From NCBI GenBank assembly GCA_029261655.1, contig JAJDAY010000037.1:1-64000 (forward strand): a DNA stretch of 64,000 nt. The letters run 5' to 3'. The DNA comes from Nitrospinaceae bacterium (lineage in GTDB: Bacteria; Nitrospinota; Nitrospinia; Nitrospinales; VA-1). The position numbers were made by a program, and so were the translations under genes. Below, piece by piece: positions 46,166 through 54,960 of the stretch. Positions within the stretch are counted from its first letter, which is position 1. The number at the start of each line of letters is the position of its first letter. The notes below the pieces were generated by a model. That model was not told the origin of the DNA. It did not search any database and worked only from the letters and a program-made list of their open reading frames with translations.

Positions 46166-48388
46166 TTAGAGCCGTTGCCTCGCGTCCAGGGGAGTGAAAA
46201 GGGTTTTCTCCTTTTTTCCATTGATTAAAAAAAAGATTTTTTTGGAGGTGCAGGATTTTTTGTTCAACGTTATTTTGTTTTTATCCCCGTTTTGCCAAAG
46301 GTCAGGATAAAGAGTCAGTTCCTTTTCTTCGAGCACCCCGTTGCCCTCCCCTTCAAGACGAATCTTTAAAGGAGTCCTTTTTTTACTGACATAATGGGTT
46401 TCGAAAGACTTAAAGGTGAGCACAAGTTCGCAGTGAGAATTGTCCGGGCGTTCGATTGAGAGTTCAAAAAGGTTCCAATAGTTTTTGGGAAGGAATTGTG
46501 TCCGGGCATCCTTATTTTCATAAATGAGGGTATTGTCAAATTGTCGCGAAAGTTGAAATTTCCCGATCTTCCCGGTGGCCCATTCAGGAAACCGGTCCCG
46601 GGTTTTGTGAATCAGAAGATACCGCACACCAAATGCATACAACGACAACAGCGCTTCCCGCTCTGATAAGTTTTTTATTTTGCTTAATTTTTTGTGCCCC
46701 CGCCACCGATAACTTCCAAATCCGTTGACCAAAGGCTTGTTATGGATCCTGGATCGTTCCACATACACAGCTTCCGTGTCGAAGGGATAACGAATCGGCC
46801 ACTCAAGGACAGGGTCGCGGCCGGGCTGATCTCTCAGCCATAAATACTCGTCACTGGCAGGCTCGGCTTTTTTATAAGGCGGACTGATACCTTTGGCGGG
46901 AAAAATTTCGATCAATAGAAGGCCTATGAAAAATAAATAAAACAGATTCTTTAAATAGGTTTCTTTGATTTTTTGCCCGATCAGCATCAGGCCGATCCCG
47001 GACGTAATGGCAAGCCCCAGGGGAACCAGCCCGGAAATTCTTGAGATGGCCCGAATGGAGTCAAACCCTGGAAAAACAAAAAACAAAAATGTTGTGACCG
47101 GGTTCAACGCCAACCCTTCCCCGTTTACTTTTATGACGGGTCCCAGAGAAATCAGAAAGGCAAAAAAAGCGATGATGAAATAAAGAAAAAACAGTTTCTG
47201 TTTTTTAAGGCCCGAAAAAAGGCTTCTGACAATTTCGGTCAAGCTCAACCGGATCGCGGCCAACCAGAAAACCGGAGTCAGAATAATCACCTGCCAGACG
47301 TGGGACCCCCATTTTTCTGCGGAGGGCAACGAACTCACAACGAGAGGGACCCAGGTTGTCTGGGTCTTCCAGATAGAAAATGTTAATAAAGCCGTGGCAA
47401 TGAGAGCCACGTCGAGCTTGCGAATAAAAAGCAATCGATGGACTTTTGTCCGGTATAAAAAAAGCGCGGCGGCTGTCAGGAAAATAGCGGTGAACCGGGG
47501 GGAGGTGTATCCTTCCATGTGTCCGAATCTGGCAGTGAGCGGGCCTAAAAAATAGGAATGGGCCGCGGACAGGTAGGTTTCGAGATCGGCGCCATAGCGG
47601 AACTGATTGTGAAAAGACCGGGAAAACCCAAAATTTTGAGTGACTCGCCAGTAAGGAAAATAGCACATCCCCCCCACGACCAGGGTCACGACCACAGGCC
47701 CCGCCGCGTCCTTTAAAAATTGACTCCAACTCAAGGGATTCTGCTGAAAGCTTAAAGTCGCGACAAAGGCCAATAAGATTATTGTGAAGAAAATGGCATA
47801 ATGCGCGCTGGCTGTTATCTGTAAAACATAAAAAAGGGACGCCCAGTAAAGAGCTGTCTTTTTGCCTTCTTCAAAATATTTATGAACAAACAAAAATGTG
47901 AAAGGCATCCATTGCATTGTCAGCAAAGTAATATGACTGGTGAAATAAAGTCTGAATTCACTGAAAGCAAATATCAATGACGCGGCGAACGCGCTTGCGA
48001 CATCGAGCTGAAACCGGCGAGCCAGGATAAACATTCCCACCGCGCACAAAATATAGGAGAGTTGAATCGATGCGTTGAAGGAAAGCTCCGGGTTGCCCGT
48101 GATCCAGAAAAGAGGCGCGTTGAGGATCACCGTCGAAAGCATGTTTATTGAAAACAACACCGAATGATCTAATGGATAAAAAATATTTCCCGTGAACAGT
48201 TCCGCAAAGTCTCCGGAAACTAAATGGCTCAACTGCCAGTTCATAATCCACAGGGCGAGTTGGATGTCCCATCCTCCCATATAAGCCCCGCGGCTGAAAA
48301 TATCGAAAGGAAAAGAGTAAAGGTAGGACAACAGGGCAACCAGGATGGTCCCAAGACCGATGGAAATAATCTTTTTTTGGGGATTCAT
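46166..48388 (-). CDS. Large polytopic membrane protein, GT-C/YfhO-like
   Basis: This 740-residue protein has about 12 membrane helices over residues 1-460 and a soluble periplasmic C-terminal domain. The N-terminal loop GGWDIQLALWIMNWQLSHLV contains the Asp expected in the first periplasmic loop of GT-C glycosyltransferases, and IFYPLDHSVLFSINMLSTVI follows the same pattern. The C-terminal part includes DEYLWLRDQPGRDPVLEWPI and a beta-rich tail. I take it as a lipid-linked-sugar transferase or related surface-glycan protein, by architecture only. It is not in an operon with a clear glycan cluster. Confidence 0.65.
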   Translation of the reverse strand: MNPQKKIISIGLGTILVALLSYLYSFPFDIFSRGAYMGGWDIQLALWIMNWQLSHLVSGDFAELFTGNIFYPLDHSVLFSINMLSTVILNAPLFWITGNPELSFNASIQLSYILCAVGMFILARRFQLDVASAFAASLIFAFSEFRLYFTSHITLLTMQWMPFTFLFVHKYFEEGKKTALYWASLFYVLQITASAHYAIFFTIILLAFVATLSFQQNPLSWSQFLKDAAGPVVVTLVVGGMCYFPYWRVTQNFGFSRSFHNQFRYGADLETYLSAAHSYFLGPLTARFGHMEGYTSPRFTAIFLTAAALFLYRTKVHRLLFIRKLDVALIATALLTFSIWKTQTTWVPLVVSSLPSAEKWGSHVWQVIILTPVFWLAAIRLSLTEIVRSLFSGLKKQKLFFLYFIIAFFAFLISLGPVIKVNGEGLALNPVTTFLFFVFPGFDSIRAISRISGLVPLGLAITSGIGLMLIGQKIKETYLKNLFYLFFIGLLLIEIFPAKGISPPYKKAEPASDEYLWLRDQPGRDPVLEWPIRYPFDTEAVYVERSRIHNKPLVNGFGSYRWRGHKKLSKIKNLSEREALLSLYAFGVRYLLIHKTRDRFPEWATGKIGKFQLSRQFDNTLIYENKDARTQFLPKNYWNLFELSIERPDNSHCELVLTFKSFETHYVSKKRTPLKIRLEGEGNGVLEEKELTLYPDLWQNGDKNKITLNKKSCTSKKIFFLINGKKEKTLFTPLDARQRL

Positions 48389-48808
48389 ATGTTCTTGGGA
48401 CCTTTGTTGATCTTATGATTTACAGCACCGGCAACCTTTATTTTTATACGTTGGTTCCTGGCGCAGAATTTTTTTGCGAGGTTGCAAAATTTTCAAGATA
48501 AACAGGTTCCCGTTTCAACCGGGGGGCGTAAAGCCTGGGACCTGGAATCGAGGCATTTTTTCATTGCCGTTGCTGATAAAATTCAGCCGTTCATAATACC
48601 CGCCCGTGAGTATTTTTAGAAATGAAATTACAGGATCGTTGAAAACCGTCCCTTTAGAGACCAGGGCCATGCCCACGGCGAAACTACAGGATGGCATTGG
48701 CAGTCTTTAGGATCGGTTGCGCAGGGAGTGATTGAAGTCAGGGAATAAAGAGGGCCGCTTGAAGGACAATTTGATGGGTTGAAGCTACTGCGGGCCGCAG
48801 GCTAAATG
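48389..48808. other. Gene-free region
   Basis: The 420 bases lie between two minus-strand genes. A 60-codon minus frame (48515-48697) lacks a ribosome site and family resemblance and is not called. No repeat or clear promoter is evident. Confidence 0.45.
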
Positions 48809-49024
48809 TCAAGAGGAGGGATTGGCGACATTTATTTTTAGCATCGTCAAGACTCGGGAGCTTCGGTTGAACTTGATATCATTTTCCAATTCATTGATCC
48901 AGCCACAGTGGCTACATGAATAGCTATTGTCCAGTTCAGCGGGAAACTGAAAGGTGTCGTCTATTTTATTATTGCGCTCACAATCTGGATTTTTGCAAAT
49001 AAATCCGCAGAAATGGTCCGACAT
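48809..49024 (-). CDS. Small zinc-ribbon-like protein (71 aa)
   Basis: I do not recognise a named family. The 71-residue chain has cysteines in a metal-binding spacing: MSDHFCGFICKNPDCERNNK, then YSCSHCGWINELEND. C-x3-C and C-x4-C with a later C-x2-C pair followed by G-W suggest a zinc ribbon. A GAAGAG site lies six bases before the ATG. It is downstream of the XRE regulator, 73 bases apart and same strand, so the two may be co-transcribed. Confidence 0.6.
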   Translation of the reverse strand: MSDHFCGFICKNPDCERNNKIDDTFQFPAELDNSYSCSHCGWINELENDIKFNRSSRVLTMLKINVANPSS

Positions 49025-49097
49025 TGTTGCTCTTCAAACTCCAGTGATAGATTGTTAGGGCGAGGTTGTCTCATTGGGAAGATTCGGTCATTTCCCG

Positions 49098-49523
49098 TTA
49101 ACAGGTTTTTCCTCCAGGGTCCGCTCCCAGGATAAACCCAACGAGATGCGCTTTTTTTTCAGGATCGCCCTGATTGTAAATTCGTACGCACTTTTCCAGC
49201 AGTTCCTTTAAATTGGGATCCTGTCCGTATTCTTCGGTTTCTTCGTAAGCAAAAGAAGCGTCCAGTTCGTCACCCGGCAGATCCTTCTTTTTCATGGCTC
49301 CCCGACCGGTGAGCAACCAGATGATATTGATATTTGTATTTAAATAAATTTTGGCAATGGTATCAGCGGAGGGAAGCGATTTATTATTTTCGATGTCTGA
49401 CAGCGATCCCTGCGAGATACTTATGAGCTTGGCGAGTTCATAAGATTTTAATGGGATAGACCGCCGCCATTCACGAAGCCGATCCCCCAGAATTTGTACC
49501 GCGCCTGAACTTTTCCCTTGCAT
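49098..49523 (-). CDS. XRE-family helix-turn-helix regulator
   Basis: From ATG 49523 the protein is 141 residues. A lambda-repressor-type HTH lies at about residues 13-70: GDRLREWRRSIPLKSYELAK, then LISISQGSLSDIENNKSLPS and ADTIAKIYLNTNINIIWLLTGRG, the usual XRE layout ending in the W-L-L-T-G motif. The C-terminal 60 residues are acidic helical sequence of unknown role. The longer frame to 49607 lacks a ribosome site. Two copies of CGGAATA just before the start could be an operator for self-control. No restriction or toxin genes are adjacent. Confidence 0.85.
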   Translation of the reverse strand: MQGKSSGAVQILGDRLREWRRSIPLKSYELAKLISISQGSLSDIENNKSLPSADTIAKIYLNTNINIIWLLTGRGAMKKKDLPGDELDASFAYEETEEYGQDPNLKELLEKCVRIYNQGDPEKKAHLVGFILGADPGGKTC

Positions 49524-50194
49524 TATTCCGTATTCCGATATATTATGCCATAATTCCAGTAATATTGCCAGCGTTCGATGGGTGCGAAAAAAGAATCCAA
49601 TCGACATGAATTTCGATTTGGACTTCCAAGTTCGAATTATACCAATAAATAAATGGATATAGCCATATTAATTGGATTTCCCCTGGGCCTCCGTTTGTCA
49701 CATCTCATACGACCCATCCTTGAAAAAAATCATGTCAAGCAATAAAACTGAATAAAAATAGGGGTTTATAAGTTTTTATCACCAGGGCATCGCGCTTTTT
49801 TAAAATAACTCCAGTCGTAAAAGATACACATTGATTTAATTTTTTTGGCAAGGGGAATTTTTTTTGGGCCCCAGACGCTTTCTGTCAGTCATTCGCATGA
49901 ACCATTTTGTGAACAAAAATAAGGGTGGGCGGTTCTTTTAGCTGTATCGGATATGGGAATTTTTCGTTGTATTTTAAGGAAATCGGATGTGAGATGTGCG
50001 GGTTAAGTTTGGGTCACCAATTCACCAAAATTTTTAAAGCTTTAGACGTTGCGGTTTTTTTCAGCCTGGAATTCATGAATTTTTTCACAAGAAATGGGCC
50101 GGAAAAATGCCGAAACTTCGAAGGCCGGGTACCCGCTTGCGAGAAACAATAATATTCGCTTCAGAAAATCACCCAGCCCTTCTCGATAAAGGTT
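49524..50194. other. AT-rich gene-free region
   Basis: About 670 bases upstream of the XRE gene contain no supported gene on either strand. Base composition is AT-richer than the surroundings, with several poly-T/A runs. It presumably includes the promoter of the XRE gene; nothing more can be read from it. Confidence 0.5.
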
Positions 50195-51865
50195 TTAAAA
50201 TTTTTGTTTGTTTTGCCTGGGCAGGAGAATTTGAAACAGACCAATACTCTCGTCGAATTGGTAATTTTCAAGGAGAAACGCATACAGCAATGGTGCGTAA
50301 TTTTCCAACCGCCTTTCCTCTTTTCCATCGATGGGGATATCCACAAAGACAACCATCCTGGGGCGGTGAGTTCTCAATCCCGCCACCATTTTTTTTTCTT
50401 CCTCCTGAGTCAGCATGCCTGGCAATATCCAGTCGTAACGGGTGGGGTTGATCCTGTCGGTTAGAAAATAGAAAATCGGATTCAAAGGCAAAGCCAGAAT
50501 GGGGTCGCCCTTGTCGGTGTATATTTCAATTCGGTCCACCACTTCCTCTAACCATCTGGCCTCTTGTGGATTCGTAAAGATCCTCAACCGATCCAGTTCC
50601 ACGGATTGAGTTTCCTGTTTTTTAGCGCCGATACTTCCCGCGTAAAATCCGTGATGCGTATTCATCTCGTAAAAGAACAGGAAGGGAAGAAAAACGATCA
50701 AAACATTTACGGGAGTTTTTTCAATCAATGAATTGGATTGCGAAAAGACACCAAGGCGTTGTTGCCAACGGATCAGTTTTTCGCGGCCCAAATACAAGAG
50801 GTAGCAAAACAGAATATAAAACGGCGGCAGAGTTCTTAAAAGATTGTCAAAACCGGCCCGCCAAATGACCAGACCGAACACACAAATTCCAAAAGAAAGA
50901 ATGGTTAAAAGAGAAATATCCTGATTCGAGATTGCCGATTTAAATTTAATAATTCGCCTGAGCAGGAGTACGCCCACTCCAAAGTAAACCCAAAGCGGCA
51001 GATAAAAAAGCAGACGCTCGAACATTTTGTGTGGACCCAGTTTTTCGATCAGCGTCCCCAATGGGAAAATATCAGGAAAAGGATTGCCCCAGACGTTGTG
51101 CGCGTCCACCACCAGTTTGAAGACTTTCAAAAAAAAGCCATTCTGCAAAAAATATCCAATCGTTAAGATGAAAGCCAGCCCCAGCAAAGCCCCCGACACC
51201 CAGGTCAATAGTTTGGCTCTGGGCGATCTGATGGTAGCGTCATCTGTTTTCAGGAAGGAGGTTTGACCGCCACTTTTCAATATCATGACAATCACGAGTG
51301 CCAGAGCAATGACCAAAGCGATCAAGGCGATCTCGAATTTAAAAAACCCCGCAAGTAAAATGGACGCGCCCAGGAACAGAAAATCCCGCGTTCTTTTTTT
51401 TGTGAGAACATTGAGCAGGCAGAACAGATTGAGTATCGTGAAGAACGGGAAGAAGCGGTTGTAATACATGGACGGGGCCGACAACATAAAAAGCGCCGCC
51501 AGAAAAGCGAAACCCGGCGGCATGATCTTTCTGGAAATCGCGTAGACCATGAAGACCATTGCCGGCGTGATGAGGACCACGCTTAAGCGCAAACTCTGAA
51601 TATCGATTCCCAGCAGTTTGAAAAAAAAAGCTCCGTAAATATAACGTCCGGGCAGGTAGCCGTTGGGGTTGAAATCCTCCAGCGCCTTTTCGCCGTACAG
51701 TGTCCTCAAGGTACCATTGGCGAATCCACCTTCGTCCCAGATATTGAAACCGTATTCTGAAAAAGAATTAAAATACCCGATCAACGCCAGATACAAAATA
51801 TAGGGGAACGAGGCTTTCAGGTAGCGAATTGGGGAAGAATCGAGTGAGGAATTTTCTTTATCCAT
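50195..51865 (-). CDS. GT-C-type membrane glycosyltransferase (family 39-like)
   Basis: This 556-residue protein has about 10-11 membrane helices. The first periplasmic loop carries FNIWDEGGFANGTLRTLYGE, the Asp-Glu motif found in ArnT/PMT-type GT-C enzymes, followed by GYLPGRYIYGAFFFKLLGID. The C-terminal 130 residues are periplasmic and soluble (NPIFYFLTDRINPTRYDWIL). It probably moves a sugar from a polyprenyl phosphate carrier to a surface acceptor, but the donor and acceptor cannot be read. It lies downstream of hldE on the same strand with a 214-base gap. Confidence 0.75.
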   Translation of the reverse strand: MDKENSSLDSSPIRYLKASFPYILYLALIGYFNSFSEYGFNIWDEGGFANGTLRTLYGEKALEDFNPNGYLPGRYIYGAFFFKLLGIDIQSLRLSVVLITPAMVFMVYAISRKIMPPGFAFLAALFMLSAPSMYYNRFFPFFTILNLFCLLNVLTKKRTRDFLFLGASILLAGFFKFEIALIALVIALALVIVMILKSGGQTSFLKTDDATIRSPRAKLLTWVSGALLGLAFILTIGYFLQNGFFLKVFKLVVDAHNVWGNPFPDIFPLGTLIEKLGPHKMFERLLFYLPLWVYFGVGVLLLRRIIKFKSAISNQDISLLTILSFGICVFGLVIWRAGFDNLLRTLPPFYILFCYLLYLGREKLIRWQQRLGVFSQSNSLIEKTPVNVLIVFLPFLFFYEMNTHHGFYAGSIGAKKQETQSVELDRLRIFTNPQEARWLEEVVDRIEIYTDKGDPILALPLNPIFYFLTDRINPTRYDWILPGMLTQEEEKKMVAGLRTHRPRMVVFVDIPIDGKEERRLENYAPLLYAFLLENYQFDESIGLFQILLPRQNKQKF

Positions 51866-52079
51866 TTAAGCGGGTGACGGGCAGGGAGGAAGTTGCATAC
51901 CGGAACTCATATTTTTAAATGCCACAAACATTCAGCTCATACAAGCCCAACATGATTTGGGTGTCCCAGGAAGAGTATTCAAGTGTCATTCCAGTTTGTC
52001 TGAAAAGAACCTGTTTCCTGATGCCACCGAAAAAAAATTTCAGAATAGAAATCGGGTTGGAGGCTTCAGGCGGAGTCGT

Positions 52080-53495
52080 TCAATCCATTTTGTGCTTTTC
52101 GAGAATTTGTTCGACGGTGTTGGTGGTGGAGAGCCCTTTAACGATCGGGATGAGTTCCACGCGCGCGCCATAGCCTTCGACGATTTCGCGCCCGACCACT
52201 TCATCGATGTTGTAGTCGTCGCCCTTCACCAGAATGTCGGGACGGATTTCGCCGATCAGACTCTCCGGTGTGCTTTCGTCGAAGATGGTGATGTAATCGA
52301 CATACTTCAATGCCGAAAGAATATTGGCGCGTTCCTCCTCAGACTTGATGGGCCGCCCGTCGCCTTTGAGCGAACGCACCGAGGCGTCGCTGTTGAGCCC
52401 GACCACCAGGAGGTCGCCCAGGGATTTTGCTTTCTGCAGAAACTCGATATGGCCGCCGTGGATCAAGTCGAAACAGCCGTTGGTGAACACCACGGATTTG
52501 CCGGTGCTCTTGGCCAGGCTGACGAGTTTTTTCAGTTCTTCCAGTTCCAGAACGGTGCGCGAGGTGCGGAGAAGTTCTTCCTCCAGAAACTCGTTGATTT
52601 CATTTAGGGTGACGACGGCGGTTCCCACTTTTCCGACCACGATACTGCCGGCCATGTTGGAAAGCCGGGCGGCGTCCTGAAAACTGAATCCCACGAACAA
52701 GGCCATCGAGAAAACGCTGACCACGGTATCGCCGGCGCCGGTGACGTCGTAAACTTCCTTGGCCACGGTGGCAATGTCCACGGGGCTTTTCTTGTTCTGA
52801 TAAAGGGTCATTCCGTCTTTGCCGCGCGTGACCAGGAGGGCTTCTCCCTTTGTCAGGGTCAGCAGGTATTCGGCGGCGCGTTCCAGGTCTTCCGTGCTGT
52901 TGACTTTGATGGGCACCGAGCGTTCGACTTCCTTCTGGTTGGGGGTCAGCACAGTGGCGCCTTTGTACAGGGAAAAGTCGGAGCTTTTGGGGTCGACGAT
53001 CACATATTTTTTAGCGTTTTGAGCGCGATGCATCAGGTTCTTGACGACCTTTTCAGTCAACACGCCTTTCTGGTAATCGGAGCAGATGACGCCGCTCATT
53101 TCAGGCAATATCTGATTGGTGAATTGGATGATTTTCTTTTCCGTTTCCTCGGTGATGGGGCGGTTGTCTTCCTTGTCGATACGCAGGATTTGTTGATTGT
53201 GCGCGATGATCCGCATTTTGGATGTTGTTGGGCGATGCACGAACCGGAAGATGCCTTCGGTGTGGATGCCTTTTTCCTGGATCAGTTGTAACAACCGATC
53301 GCCCTTTTCATCCTGGCCGATGGCCCCGATGAGATAAACTTCGCACCCCAGCGCGGATAAATTATTGGCGACATTCGCGGCTCCGCCCAGGGAAAGGTTT
53401 TCCGATTTTGTTTCCAGAATCGGAACCGGCGCTTCCGGGGAGATCCGGGTCATGCCGCCCCAGAGGTATTCGTCCAGGATGAGGTCGCCGATCAC
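52080..53495 (-). CDS. hldE: Bifunctional heptose-7-phosphate kinase / heptose-1-phosphate adenylyltransferase HldE
   Basis: This fused enzyme makes ADP-heptose for the LPS core. Residues 1-315 are a ribokinase-fold kinase (ISPEAPVPILETKSENLSLG, GGAANVANNL, NQQILRIDKEDNRPI, VYDVTGAGDTVVSVFSMALF). Residues 345-471 are the nucleotidyltransferase (FTNGCFDLIHGGHIEFLQKA, then LVVGLNSDASVRSLKGDGRP). The only canonical start is GTG 53495, overlapping the gmhA stop (GTGA), and it would begin at M-I-G-D, losing the first strand K-V-L-V. Upstream in frame the sequence still encodes a HldE-like leader (KYFFDNKERPKVLV) but has no ATG, GTG or TTG. See the slippery site at 53534. Confidence 0.9.
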   Translation of the reverse strand: MIGDLILDEYLWGGMTRISPEAPVPILETKSENLSLGGAANVANNLSALGCEVYLIGAIGQDEKGDRLLQLIQEKGIHTEGIFRFVHRPTTSKMRIIAHNQQILRIDKEDNRPITEETEKKIIQFTNQILPEMSGVICSDYQKGVLTEKVVKNLMHRAQNAKKYVIVDPKSSDFSLYKGATVLTPNQKEVERSVPIKVNSTEDLERAAEYLLTLTKGEALLVTRGKDGMTLYQNKKSPVDIATVAKEVYDVTGAGDTVVSVFSMALFVGFSFQDAARLSNMAGSIVVGKVGTAVVTLNEINEFLEEELLRTSRTVLELEELKKLVSLAKSTGKSVVFTNGCFDLIHGGHIEFLQKAKSLGDLLVVGLNSDASVRSLKGDGRPIKSEEERANILSALKYVDYITIFDESTPESLIGEIRPDILVKGDDYNIDEVVGREIVEGYGARVELIPIVKGLSTTNTVEQILEKHKMD

Positions 53496-54112
53496 CAGAA
53501 CTTTTGGGCGTTCTTTGTTGTCGAAAAAATATTTAAATTTGGATTTCCTCCTAAAAGCTCGTTTTCGACTATTTCACAGATGATGTGGCCGATGGTGATA
53601 TGGACTTCCTGAATGCGCGCGGTGTCATCGGACGGAACGACGATGGCCAGGCGCACATGGTCTTTTGCCCGTCCACCTTCGTTGCCCAAAAGCCCAATGG
53701 TGATGACGCCTCTTTCGTTGGCGAGTTTCAAGGCGCGGATCACGTTTTCCGAATTGCCGCTCGTGCTGAACCCCAGCAGGCAATCGCCCTTTTGGGCAAA
53801 TGCCTCGACCTGGCGGGAGAAAATAGTGTCAAACCCGTAATCGTTTCCGAGCGCCGTCAAAATGGAAGTGTCCACAGTGAGAGCGATGGCTGGGATCGCG
53901 GGTCTTTCATTCTTGAATCGGCCCACCAATTCCGCCGCAATGTGCTGGGCATCCGCCGCACTGCCGCCGTTTCCCATGAGAAGCAGTTTGCCTCCCCCGG
54001 CCAGGCTTTCTTTTATCAGCCGAGTCGCCTCGAGTATTTTTTCCGACAAAGTTTCTGCCACCTGATATTTCAAATCGGCGCTGGCGTTCAGAAAATTTTT
54101 GATTCGTTCCAT
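53492..54112 (-). CDS. gmhA: Sedoheptulose-7-phosphate isomerase GmhA
   Basis: This 206-residue SIS-domain protein converts sedoheptulose 7-phosphate into D-glycero-manno-heptose 7-phosphate, the first step of the heptose pathway whose next enzyme is HldE. Key blocks are LLLMGNGGSAADAQHIAAEL (phosphate loop), LTVDTSILTALGNDYGFDTI, GFSTSGNSENVIRALKLANE and RIQEVHITIGHIICEIVENE. The final 17 or so residues after ENEL (GGNPNLNIFSTTKNAQKFW) extend past the usual GmhA end and are probably coding only because they overlap the hldE leader. Confidence 0.95.
   Translation of the reverse strand: MERIKNFLNASADLKYQVAETLSEKILEATRLIKESLAGGGKLLLMGNGGSAADAQHIAAELVGRFKNERPAIPAIALTVDTSILTALGNDYGFDTIFSRQVEAFAQKGDCLLGFSTSGNSENVIRALKLANERGVITIGLLGNEGGRAKDHVRLAIVVPSDDTARIQEVHITIGHIICEIVENELLGGNPNLNIFSTTKNAQKFW
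53534..53552 (-). promoter_or_regulatory. Candidate -1 frameshift site (slippery heptamer with upstream Shine-Dalgarno)
   Basis: In the minus direction AGGAGG (53552-53547) is followed after six bases by AAATTTA (53540-53534). In the gmhA frame this reads A AAT TTA, a correct X XXY YYZ heptamer. A -1 slip re-pairs to AAA TTT and enters the hldE frame, giving K-Y-F-F-D-N-K-E-R-P-K-V-L-V-I-G-D. The same AGGAGG could be a ribosome site for hldE, but no start codon lies at a usable distance in that frame. Confidence 0.45.
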
Positions 54113-54164
54113 TGGAAAATAAATTTAGTTTTGTGCAAGTTGATATGCTGAAATAAGCCGGGGC

Positions 54165-54863
54165 TCACAACAGTCCTTCATCTGAAAAGCTGAAAAATTT
54201 ATTGTCCCCGATGATGATGTGATCCACCATCCTGATTCCGATGATCTGGCCGGTTTTATTGAGTCGATGAGTGATTTCCATATCCTGCTGACTGGGAGAC
54301 GGGTCCCCGCTTGGATGATTGTGGACCACCGCGAACGAAGCGGCGGATTCCTTGATCGCGGGAATCATGACTTCGCGTGGATGCAGGATGCTGGCATTCA
54401 GACTGCCTTCGGAAATGGTCATGTCTTTGATCACAAATAATTTTGGATTCAAAAGAACGAGTTTAACGATTTCCTTTTTCAGGTTTTTCATGAACGGCGA
54501 GAAGTGTTCGACAAAACACCGGCTGGTCGCCATTTTTATCTTTTTCCCGGAACTTTGAGCGGACATTCGTTTGCCAACCTCCAAAGCCGCCTTGATCTGA
54601 GCGGCCTTGGCAAGGCCAATTCCCTTGACCTTGCACAACTCCGTTATGGAAGCCTGATCGATCCTGTAAAAATCGCTGAACATACTTAAAAGGTCGCGGC
54701 TTAAGTCAATGGCATTTTTTTTGGTGGTGCGGTCGCCGGACCCTATCAATATTCCCAACAGCGAAGCGTCGGAAAGTTTGTCCTCACCGTATTTAATCAG
54801 CCTTTCTCTCGGCCGTTCGTCTTCGGGCCAGTTTTTAATGGAAGAGGGACTGTGATCGGCCAT
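54165..54863 (-). CDS. radC: RadC-family protein (JAB/MPN+ domain)
   Basis: This 232-residue member of the RadC/YicR family has normal length. The N-terminal helix-hairpin-helix-like part (KVKGIGLAKAAQIKAALEVG) is followed by the MPN+ metalloprotease-like core with the zinc motif VVHNHPSGDPSPSQQD and the HPREVMIPAIKESAASFAVV strand. Once named for DNA repair; the real function is unknown. It lies between uxs and gmhA on the same strand, 52 bases before gmhA's end of transcript direction, so it may ride in the long rplM-hldE series. Confidence 0.92.
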   Translation of the reverse strand: MADHSPSSIKNWPEDERPRERLIKYGEDKLSDASLLGILIGSGDRTTKKNAIDLSRDLLSMFSDFYRIDQASITELCKVKGIGLAKAAQIKAALEVGKRMSAQSSGKKIKMATSRCFVEHFSPFMKNLKKEIVKLVLLNPKLFVIKDMTISEGSLNASILHPREVMIPAIKESAASFAVVHNHPSGDPSPSQQDMEITHRLNKTGQIIGIRMVDHIIIGDNKFFSFSDEGLL

Positions 54864-54960
54864 GAGACTTTATCGGATATCCAGGAGACCTTGGATCGAT
54901 TGAAAATAACCCCGTTGCCCTCGCTCCTTTAAAAAAGGAAAGGTCGTGCCTAAAAATTTT

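Noticed and set aside
48515-48697. 60-codon minus-strand frame
   Set aside because: No ribosome site, no recognisable family, and it lies in a region with no other coding signs.
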